Shown here: in pieces, positions 1 to 6,051 of the stretch
How the letters are laid out: every line of letters begins with the position of its first letter
How positions within the stretch are numbered: the first letter of the stretch is position 1
Assembly (NCBI GenBank): GCA_015069525.1
Contig: SVIK01000038.1
Coordinates: forward strand, 1-12,874
Length of the DNA stretch: 12,874 nt
From: Clostridiales bacterium
GTDB taxonomy: Bacteria > Bacillota > Clostridia > Christensenellales > Borkfalkiaceae
Direction of reading: 5' to 3'
Translations under genes and position numbers: made by a program
The notes under the pieces: generated by a model
The model's input: the letters and a program-made list of their open reading frames with translations, nothing else
Told to the model about the DNA's origin: nothing
Database searches by the model: none

Positions 1-2
1 CT

Positions 3-1583
3 AGTCCTGCACTTGTGCAAGCTCCTGCCCAAGATTTGATTGACAATACGAATGCTATTGCTTCGGGTGATATTCCTGCTTATTATGGTACATGGTCTTA
101 CGCTTCTACGGGGGATTGGTTGGCGTTGTATTTCGGTAAAACGGCTAAGCATTTTTGGGTGTTCGAGTGTACGAACGGTACGGTAAAAGTGACGCCCATC
201 TATGGACCGACCAACTTTAACTATGCACATTGGTATTTAAATTACAACCAAACGACGGCGATGACGGTGACGACAAGGGATACTGACACAGGCGTTGATG
301 TGGCGGTAGACCTTACGGTATGGGGGTGCACGAACGCAAATGGCGCAAGTATTTACGATGTAGGAACGCAAGCCTTTACAACAAGCATAAGCTATACTTC
401 GACAAATGTGAATTTACACGGGGACTATGCACTTTCCGTAGGCGTGCACGCCAATATGGAGCAAGGACAATACGTGGATTTCTCTTGGATGTCGGTATAT
501 GCTCCTGGCGCTGAAATCAAGCCTGAAAACTCTGCGACGGGTTTATACGCGCAAGATATGCGCGGGGCTTGGCTGAGCATGCATGGAAACGTCGGTATCA
601 ATATATACATGGCGCTTGCACCTCGTATTTGGGATAAAGCAGACGGCGCACAAGTAGACTTCTATATTCAAGACGTCGAAATGCCGATTTATTCGGAATT
701 CGTAGCCGATTTGCAAACGGAAACGTACGACGGTACGCTTTGCCACATAATTTCTTGCGGGTTGCCTCCTAAGGATTACGATAAGCCGATGCGCGTTATC
801 TTGGTGTTGGACGAAGAAACGAGATATATCGTGCACGATTACGAAGAGGGCGCTATCGTTGCAAAACAAATTGATGCCTATAAAAACTTCTATGCGGAAG
901 GTAAAATAGACGAGGTCACGTACGATGCTGTCGTTGCGCTCGAAGATTATTGTCACGCATCGAGGGAATATTTCAATTATGAGGATTCGGGCTACGTGGA
1001 CACGATGACGATGGAAGCCCCCGAAGTTGCCTTGGATGCGGTTTTGTCGAACGATAATAAGGTGGCAACGACGTTCTGGACGACGAATAATGGGGAAGTC
1101 GCACTTTTGGACGGCTTAAAACCGAGTGATTTTGCATACAACAGCGTATCCCTCTTATTGAAGACGGAAACGGTATTCCGTTTATATATCAAAACGACGA
1201 ATATATCGAAATACAACGTTGTCGTGGATTACGATATCACGGACAACGAAAGTATGTTGGATTATTTCTATGAAGATAGAAATAAAGGCGCCGTTGTAAA
1301 AACTTGGACGCGCGCTGAGGAATCGGATTTGTATTACGTAGAAATAACGGGTATCCCTGCAAGCGACTTCGATAAGAAATTCGCCATTACGGTAGAAGAC
1401 ACGGAAACCTTTAATAAATGTACGTACGTATGCAACGTATATTCGTATATGCGCACGATGTTTAGAAGAGATAATCCCAACGACGTATATCAAACGCAAA
1501 TAAATACCCTTCTTCGGTATATGTACGTATACCATATGAAAGCCGTTGCCTACAATAGCGTACACGCAAAGGGGGATGCTTAA
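3..1583 (+). CDS. Large exported protein, C-terminal part (5'-truncated), with duplicated C-terminal module
   Basis: The frame is open from the window edge to the TAA at 1581-1583, so the true start and any signal peptide lie upstream; the GTG at 15 is only an internal codon. About the first 180 residues are rich in aromatics, Thr and Gly, look all-beta, and could be a concanavalin-type lectin or glucanase fold, but I see no diagnostic motif. Two related modules follow, at about 555-985 and 1137-1575. Each has a beta strand ending in an aromatic/Ile-rich segment (NVGINIYMAL; ETVFRLYIKT), then a segment with P..D[FY]DK (GLPPKDYDKPMRV; GIPASDFDKKFAI), then a helical end with repeated Tyr and Ala/Met. 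Similar modules terminate many clostridial cell-surface proteins; that comparison is from memory. It is the first gene of a unit that continues with the small ORF 2 nt downstream. Function unknown; extracellular glycan binding is the most likely role. Confidence 0.75.
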   Translation, partial: SPALVQAPAQDLIDNTNAIASGDIPAYYGTWSYASTGDWLALYFGKTAKHFWVFECTNGTVKVTPIYGPTNFNYAHWYLNYNQTTAMTVTTRDTDTGVDVAVDLTVWGCTNANGASIYDVGTQAFTTSISYTSTNVNLHGDYALSVGVHANMEQGQYVDFSWMSVYAPGAEIKPENSATGLYAQDMRGAWLSMHGNVGINIYMALAPRIWDKADGAQVDFYIQDVEMPIYSEFVADLQTETYDGTLCHIISCGLPPKDYDKPMRVILVLDEETRYIVHDYEEGAIVAKQIDAYKNFYAEGKIDEVTYDAVVALEDYCHASREYFNYEDSGYVDTMTMEAPEVALDAVLSNDNKVATTFWTTNNGEVALLDGLKPSDFAYNSVSLLLKTETVFRLYIKTTNISKYNVVVDYDITDNESMLDYFYEDRNKGAVVKTWTRAEESDLYYVEITGIPASDFDKKFAITVEDTETFNKCTYVCNVYSYMRTMFRRDNPNDVYQTQINTLLRYMYVYHMKAVAYNSVHAKGDA

Positions 1584-1585
1584 CG

Positions 1586-1717
1586 ATGAAAAAGTTGTAT
1601 GAAGCGTTGGCAATCGAAGTTCTTCGCTATGACGACGACGTTTATATGGATATATTCTACTCCGTCGGTACTGACGAAGACGAGCTTCCCGGTATCGGGG
1701 ACGACTTCTTCGAATAA
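1586..1717 (+). CDS. 43-residue acidic small protein
   Basis: ATG starts 2 nt after the upstream stop, and a purine-rich AGGGGGA lies about 9-12 nt upstream inside the end of that gene, so translation is probably coupled. The peptide begins MKKLYEALAIEVLRYDDDVY and continues with MDIFYSVG, then a Gly/Asp/Glu-rich tail ending in DDFFE. It has no signal peptide, no transmembrane segment and no cysteine, with 15 Asp/Glu against 3 Lys/Arg. The architecture (MKK-Y-E, a short amphipathic I-E-V segment, an acidic patch, then a Gly/Asp-rich tail) recalls small proteins of unknown function next to surface-protein genes in gut Clostridia, and superficially recalls a leader-plus-core RiPP precursor. No maturation enzyme is visible in the window. 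The short length leaves some risk that it is not translated, but the start spacing, codon choice and downstream gene support it. Confidence 0.6.
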   Translation: MKKLYEALAIEVLRYDDDVYMDIFYSVGTDEDELPGIGDDFFE

Positions 1718-1731
1718 GGGGAGGGACTACT

Positions 1732-2103
1732 ATGAAAAAGCTGTTAATGGCAGTTATGGCAATCGTATTGTCGTTTGGCGCGCTTTCCATAGCCTCTTGC
1801 GGTAAGGACAATGGCGAACTGAATCCGCCTAAAAACGAACAGGTGCAAGGGGGGAATCCCAACGAAGGTGAAACGCCCAACGAGGGCGAAAATCCCAATG
1901 AGGGCGAAACGCCCAATGAGGGCGAAAATCCCAACGAGGGCGAAAACCCCAACGAAGGTGAAAATCCCAACGAAGGTGAAAATCCCAACGAAGGGGAAAA
2001 CCCCAACGAAGGTGAAACGCCCAACGAAGGTGAAACGCCCGAAGAGGAAAAAGACCCGATATATACGGGAAAACCTGGCGAACTGCCTATATTGCCCATG
2101 TAA
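1732..2103 (+). CDS. Short lipoprotein made of Asn-Glu-Gly-Glu-Asn/Thr-Pro repeats
   Basis: The 123-residue product starts with a lipoprotein signal peptide (MKKLLMAVMAIVLSF, lipobox IASC, lipidated Cys at residue 23), so it should be anchored to the outer face of the membrane. After a short polar stretch come ten hexapeptides NEGE[N/T]P (residues 44-103), then EEEKDP and a short tail ending LPILPM. There is no folded domain. Such Glu/Pro/Gly stretches normally act as flexible linkers between a lipid anchor and a catalytic or binding domain, which is absent here. It has a strong Shine-Dalgarno (GGGGAGGG, about 8 nt before ATG). It begins 14 nt after the small acidic ORF and is followed at once by a terminator, so it is the last gene of its unit. 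It may be a cell-surface spacer, or the remnant of a longer lipoprotein. Confidence 0.8.
   Translation: MKKLLMAVMAIVLSFGALSIASCGKDNGELNPPKNEQVQGGNPNEGETPNEGENPNEGETPNEGENPNEGENPNEGENPNEGENPNEGENPNEGETPNEGETPEEEKDPIYTGKPGELPILPM
1861..2040 (+). repeat. 18-bp tandem repeat, 10 copies
   Basis: Ten in-frame 18-bp units encode NEGENP or NEGETP. Units differ mainly at third positions (GAA/GAG, GGT/GGC/GGG, AAC/AAT) and in the Asn/Thr codon. The array is directly repeated with no spacers and lies wholly within the lipoprotein gene. Copy number is likely to vary between strains by slippage or recombination. Confidence 0.95.
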
Positions 2104-2115
2104 AAGACAAAAAAT

Positions 2116-2149
2116 AAACCCCGTTGCGTTTCAACGCAACGGGGTTTTT
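2116..2149. terminator. Bidirectional Rho-independent terminator between convergent genes
   Basis: An inverted repeat pairs 2116-2128 with 2135-2147, a perfect 13-bp stem whose core is CCCCGTTGCG with a six-base loop. It is followed on the plus strand by TTTTT. On the minus strand the same hairpin is followed by GTTTATTTTTTG, so it can also stop transcription from the convergent regulator gene, whose stop codon lies just beyond at 2153. Confidence 0.9.
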
Positions 2150-2152
2150 CGT

Positions 2153-3055
2153 TTAATTTTCTTTTTTCTTTTTGGCTTGACTTTCGTAGTGGCTAGGGCT
2201 TATGCCGAAGAATTTTTTAAAGCTACGGCTAAATACGTAAATGGAGGAATAGTTAAGATGTTCCGCGATTTTCGTAATAGACATTTCGCCTTCTTTCAAT
2301 AAACGTTCTGCAAGGAGCAACTTGCGCTCCGAATAATATTGGTAAATAGATTTTCCCGATTTCAGTTTGAATATGCGGGAGATGTATACGTAATTGTAAT
2401 GCAGGGCGTCTGCAATTTCCGTCAAATTGTGGATAGACGTCAAATGCTCGTCAATGTAATGGATAATTTTATAGAAAAGATTTTGTTCTTCAAAGCCTTT
2501 GGGGGAAGAATATTTTTTTTGAGGCAAAGCCTGATACGTTTGCCAAATATTGATGCAAAACGTTTTGGCGAGCAACTCCAATTTCAAATCGGAAAATTTC
2601 GCAGTATCTTGTATACAGGATAAAAGTGCAATAAACGCATTTGCCCACGTGGGGGAATTGTGCACGCGAAGATTGGCGGGAAGAGAAAGAATGTTGGGCG
2701 AATAGAGTATTTCCGTCTTAAACATCGAAGAAGAGAGGAAATTGAGCGATATAAAATAATAGCGCAACGGTTCTTTCTCGTCAGAAACGATTTTATGCTG
2801 TTCGTGCGGGAGCGAAAGGAAGAGGTCGTTTTTTTCTACGGCGATAGGAGTATCGTTGCAATAGATTTTACCTTTTCCGGACACGATAAAAGTCAATTCG
2901 AAGAAATCCATATGCGTATGCGTTTTACAAACGGCATTTTCGTCGCAATAAATTTCCCCCAATTGATACAAAATCAATTCGCCGACAACCTTCGGGTCGA
3001 AAAAAAAATTGAAATCATTTAAAAATTTGTTTTCGGTGGTGTCCAAATTTTTCAT
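2153..3055 (-). CDS. AraC-family transcriptional regulator with N-terminal cupin-type sensor
   Basis: The 300-residue product has the usual length and order for an AraC sugar regulator. Residues about 30-120 form a cupin-like arm with the family-typical histidine motif HTHMDFFELTFIVSG (46-60) and a later KNDLFLSLPHEQHK segment. Residues about 195-290 form the double helix-turn-helix: first helix pair LTEIADALHYNYVYISRIFK (211-230), second ITKIAEHLNYSSIYVFSRSF (260-279), followed by the signature KKFFGISPSHY. The tail is lysine-rich. The start is the ATG at 3055, preceded by only a modest AAAGAG ribosome site. The gene is divergent from the sugar-transport operon at 3301, the standard arrangement for a local activator. 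The inducing sugar cannot be told from sequence. Two A-rich homopolymers (eight and nine bases on one strand) lie in the gene but do not break the frame. Confidence 0.95.
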   Translation of the reverse strand: MKNLDTTENKFLNDFNFFFDPKVVGELILYQLGEIYCDENAVCKTHTHMDFFELTFIVSGKGKIYCNDTPIAVEKNDLFLSLPHEQHKIVSDEKEPLRYYFISLNFLSSSMFKTEILYSPNILSLPANLRVHNSPTWANAFIALLSCIQDTAKFSDLKLELLAKTFCINIWQTYQALPQKKYSSPKGFEEQNLFYKIIHYIDEHLTSIHNLTEIADALHYNYVYISRIFKLKSGKSIYQYYSERKLLLAERLLKEGEMSITKIAEHLNYSSIYVFSRSFKKFFGISPSHYESQAKKKKEN

Positions 3056-3083
3056 TTTTCGCTCTTTGAGTGTATTTTTGTCT

Positions 3084-3092
3084 ATTGTATCA
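3084..3092 (-). promoter_or_regulatory. Candidate extended -10 promoter for the AraC-type gene
   Basis: Read on the minus strand this is TGATACAAT, an extended -10 (TGn followed by TACAAT), about 29 nt upstream of the regulator's ATG. No convincing -35 box is seen 16-18 bp upstream, which an extended -10 can tolerate. Position and strand fit. Tentative. Confidence 0.4.
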
Positions 3093-3227
3093 TAAAAAAT
3101 TGAATTTTGGGATAGAGAAAGAGATTTGAGTTAAAATAAGCCAAATAAAATAAAAAAAATAGTCAAAAAGACAATGGTTTGAGTGGGTGAGGTTAAATTA
3201 TGTTAAATAAAAAGTCGATTATTGCTA

Positions 3228-3256
3228 TTCCCAAAACATAATATAAATATTATAAT
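3228..3256 (+). promoter_or_regulatory. Candidate sigma-A promoter for the transport operon
   Basis: A perfect -10 TATAAT at 3251-3256 is preceded, with a 17-bp spacer, by a weak -35 TTCCCA at 3228-3233 (four of six matches to TTGACA). A second TATAAT overlaps just downstream at 3258-3263. Transcription would start near 3263-3270, giving a leader of roughly 30-40 nt. The weak -35 next to a consensus -10 is typical of promoters that need an activator, which fits the divergent AraC-type gene. Local AT-richness makes chance -10 matches common. Confidence 0.5.
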
Positions 3257-3300
3257 GTATAATAAGTAAAAATTTATTTACGAAAACAGGTGGTAAAAAT

Positions 3301-5145
3301 ATGAAAAGGAGAACAATCAAATCCATTTTGGTAATGTTGCTGGCATGCTTGATGCTGTTTTTTGTCGGCTCGTGTTCCACGGCGAACGTAGAAATCGGCA
3401 GAGACGGTTCGGGTACGGCAACGATTACCATAGCAAAAGGCGAAGGCATTTCGGAAAACACGATTCGTGACGAAATGCGCGACATGTTCGAGCTTGTCGG
3501 TATTGCTTCCGACGGGGACGAGCACCGTTTAAAAATGGAATCCTTGGTGGAAGCTGAGAATTGCTACATCGTTGAGATTTCTTTCAAGCGTATTCAATAC
3601 GTAAAGGGCATTGGTTCGTTTGGGTATCAAGACGCATCCGATTACTTGGAAGATAACAACGCCACGAACGGATTAAAGAATTGGGGTAAAGGCGAATACG
3701 GTACTTTCCAATCGTATACGGATACCATTTACACGTTCAAGAAGAACAGCGATTTAGCGTTTGACCCCGTGCACGTTGAAACGGGCGCGAAAGTGCTTAT
3801 CAACCCGACGGAAACGCAACGTGAAAAAGGTGCAAAAGGCTTTTTGGACAAGGACGGGCTTTTATCCGAACACAAGCGTGGCAAGATGTTCACCTTCTTT
3901 ATGGCGGATATTGAAGGGTTGGAAAGCGTGACTTTCTCCTTCAAGGGCGACGTAATTGCGTACGGTGGACAAAACGTAGAAGTGGTGGATGATTCCACGA
4001 TTAAAGTGACGCCTACGTCCATCACCGCAAACGTAAAGGGCTTGGACGAAAACGGCAATCCCTTTATTGAGAATAGGGACGTACAATGCTTCGTCGGTTG
4101 CGTATACGTAGCGTTGGAATTCAACCCCGTATTGCTTTGGGGGTTGATTATCGGTGGCTCGTTATTGCTCTTGCTCCTCGTAATTTGGATTGCAAGAGGC
4201 GGATTTAAAAAATTCCGTAAGAGCCCGAAAACGAAAGCGTTTTTCAGAAATTACGATTTGTATATCATGATGTTGCCTACCATCATTCTTTTGGGGTTGT
4301 TCATGTACGCCCCGATGAGCGGTATTATCATGGCGTTCAAAAACTATCGTATACAAGACGGCATGTTCGGGAGCGAGTGGGCGGCATACGGAGGGTTTAA
4401 GAACTTCTACGGCTTGTTCACCAATCCTGCGGTAGACTTCTGGCGTTTGGTGGGGAATACGTTTATGTTGGCGTTGCTCCGATTTATCTTCGGCTTCGTC
4501 TGCGCGGTATTCTTGGCGTTGCTTTTCAGCTACCTTAAAGATGGTAGATTTAAGAAGTGGGTACAAACGATTTCCTATTTCCCGTACTTCATTTCTTGGT
4601 TGACGATTTCTGGTATCGCGTACTTGTTCTTGGGTACGGACGGTATCCTCAACGACCTTATCACAATGTTCGGCGGAGATAAAGTGAGCTTTTATAGCGA
4701 ACCGAAGTATTGGAGAACAATCCTCACGTTTACCTACATATGGAAGACGCTCGGGTATTCGACAATCGTGTACTTGGCGGCAATTACGGCAATCAACCCT
4801 GCCTTGTACGAGGCGGCGAGAATTGACGGCGCGGGACGTATGGGACAACTTTGGCATATCACGTTGCCTGGGCTTTTCCCCGTTATCGGCGTACAAATCA
4901 TATTCAGTTTGGGCAACCTTGTAAAAGACGACATCGACCAAATTTACACGATGACGCAAGGCGGTGCAACGGCGCTACGAGATACGACGGAAGTACTCGG
5001 TATGGTTGTGTACAAACAGCGTGGTAATGCATCGGCGTACAGTTCCACTACGGCAATGGGGCTCATGCAAGGTTTGGCTGCGTTGATACTCGTTTCGATT
5101 AGTAATAGAATCGTTAAGAAATTGGGCGTGGACGGCGCTTATTAA
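3301..5145 (+). CDS. LplB-type sugar ABC transporter permease with an N-terminal extracellular lipoprotein-like domain
   Basis: The 614-residue protein is about twice the usual LplB length (near 300). Residues 1-25 are a lipoprotein-like signal (MKRRTIKSILVMLLACLMLF, ending VGSC, Cys25). Residues about 26-275 form a soluble, beta-rich domain opening VEIGRDGSGTATITI, which resembles the start of LppM/DUF3153-type lipoprotein domains; that link is tentative. A transmembrane helix (about 277-298, GLIIGGSLLLLLLVIWIA) and a basic stretch (RGGFKKFRKSPKTK) follow. The rest is a full permease: LYIMMLPTIILLGLFMYAPM from about 320, then GRFKKWVQTISYFPYFISWL, and an EAA loop with E504-A-A and DGAG at 509-512, the contact for the ATPase. 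The topology is self-consistent: domain outside, helix crossing inward, positive charges inside, then the permease. Start chosen from AGGTGG 7 nt before ATG. It is first in the operon. Confidence 0.9.
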   Translation: MKRRTIKSILVMLLACLMLFFVGSCSTANVEIGRDGSGTATITIAKGEGISENTIRDEMRDMFELVGIASDGDEHRLKMESLVEAENCYIVEISFKRIQYVKGIGSFGYQDASDYLEDNNATNGLKNWGKGEYGTFQSYTDTIYTFKKNSDLAFDPVHVETGAKVLINPTETQREKGAKGFLDKDGLLSEHKRGKMFTFFMADIEGLESVTFSFKGDVIAYGGQNVEVVDDSTIKVTPTSITANVKGLDENGNPFIENRDVQCFVGCVYVALEFNPVLLWGLIIGGSLLLLLLVIWIARGGFKKFRKSPKTKAFFRNYDLYIMMLPTIILLGLFMYAPMSGIIMAFKNYRIQDGMFGSEWAAYGGFKNFYGLFTNPAVDFWRLVGNTFMLALLRFIFGFVCAVFLALLFSYLKDGRFKKWVQTISYFPYFISWLTISGIAYLFLGTDGILNDLITMFGGDKVSFYSEPKYWRTILTFTYIWKTLGYSTIVYLAAITAINPALYEAARIDGAGRMGQLWHITLPGLFPVIGVQIIFSLGNLVKDDIDQIYTMTQGGATALRDTTEVLGMVVYKQRGNASAYSSTTAMGLMQGLAALILVSISNRIVKKLGVDGAY

Positions 5146-5157
5146 GGAGGTGGAAAG

Positions 5158-6021
5158 ATGGTAAAATCGACTAGTGAAAAAGCTTTTGATACCGGCAACG
5201 TTATTTTCATGGTTATCCTTTCGGCGTTGTTCGTTTTCCCCTTGCTTATGATTATCTGCGTATCCTTATCCTCGGCGGAGGCAATCGCCACGCACGGATA
5301 CAGCTTGATTATTCGCGGATTCACGTTTAAGTGGTATAAGCATATCTTCGTAGCAGAAAATATATCTATTTTCCGCGCTTTGTTGAACTCGGTATTTATG
5401 ACGGTCACCTCGACGGTCATTATGGTTATCAACGTATCCTTGTATTCGTATGCGGTCACCCGTCCCGAATTACAAGGCAGGAAATTCTTTAATTTGCTTT
5501 TGGTTATCCCGATGCTCTTTGCGGGCGGTATGATTCCGTACTACTTGATAATCAAAGGCTTGGGGCTTTTGAATAGCCAATGGGCAATTATTCTTCCCAG
5601 CGGTGTCAACGCATGGTTCATCATGCTTGCCAAAAACTTCTTCAAGAGCCTTCCCGAATCGTTTGTCGAATCGGCAAAATTGGAAGGAGCGAACAACCTG
5701 CAAGTGCTTTGCAAAATCGTCGTTCCTCTTGCTTTCCCGATTATCGCGACGATAATTCTTTACACGGCGGTGGCGGTGTGGAACGACTGGTTCCAAGCGT
5801 CCTTGTTCCTTGATAGCGCGCACAAGCAATTGTGGCCCGTGCAAGCAGTCTTGAACGAATTGAACACGACTTTGCAAACCAATCAAGGCGACCCCAACGT
5901 AAGCGCACAAGGCGTTTACTGTGCGGCGATTATCGCATCGACGTTGCCTATCGTTATCGTGTACCCCTTCTTACAAAGATTCTTTATCGGTGGGGCGCTC
6001 GTTGGCGGTGTGAAAGAATAA
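5158..6021 (+). CDS. LplC/YtcP-type carbohydrate ABC transporter permease
   Basis: The 287-residue membrane protein has the normal length for the second permease of a CUT1 (oligosaccharide) importer. Six hydrophobic segments are visible, beginning VIFMVILSALFVFPLLMIIC. The family-typical MIPYYLIIKGLGLLNSQWAI lies mid-protein, and the cytoplasmic EAA loop is at residues 167-192 (E171-S-A, then E176-G-A where many members have D-G-A, ending KIVVPLA). The carboxyl end FFIGGALVGGVKE is the usual LplC ending. It starts 12 nt after the preceding permease gene with a near-perfect AAGGAGG, so the two are co-translated and should form the heterodimeric pore. It is likely to take substrate from the lipoprotein encoded just downstream. 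Confidence 0.95.
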   Translation: MVKSTSEKAFDTGNVIFMVILSALFVFPLLMIICVSLSSAEAIATHGYSLIIRGFTFKWYKHIFVAENISIFRALLNSVFMTVTSTVIMVINVSLYSYAVTRPELQGRKFFNLLLVIPMLFAGGMIPYYLIIKGLGLLNSQWAIILPSGVNAWFIMLAKNFFKSLPESFVESAKLEGANNLQVLCKIVVPLAFPIIATIILYTAVAVWNDWFQASLFLDSAHKQLWPVQAVLNELNTTLQTNQGDPNVSAQGVYCAAIIASTLPIVIVYPFLQRFFIGGALVGGVKE

Positions 6022-6051
6022 GGTGAATTGAAAATTAAGGAGAATTAGAAA

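Noticed and set aside
1861..2040. Tandem array considered as a CRISPR
   Set aside because: Units are contiguous 18-bp in-frame codon repeats with no unique spacers, and no cas genes are nearby.
1182..2099. Minus-strand ORF of 305 codons with SPSLGF repeats
   Set aside because: It is the antisense reading of the plus-strand NEGENP repeat and of the first surface-protein gene. It has no ribosome site, and its repeat is a by-product of the 18-bp array.
1868..2302. Plus-strand ORF with Lys/Thr/Arg/Pro repeats
   Set aside because: Out-of-frame reading of the same 18-bp array. It runs through the terminator into the antisense of the regulator gene.
4162..4959. Minus-strand ORF of 265 codons
   Set aside because: Shadow of the permease gene, highly charged with no recognisable domain, while the plus frame has conserved permease motifs.
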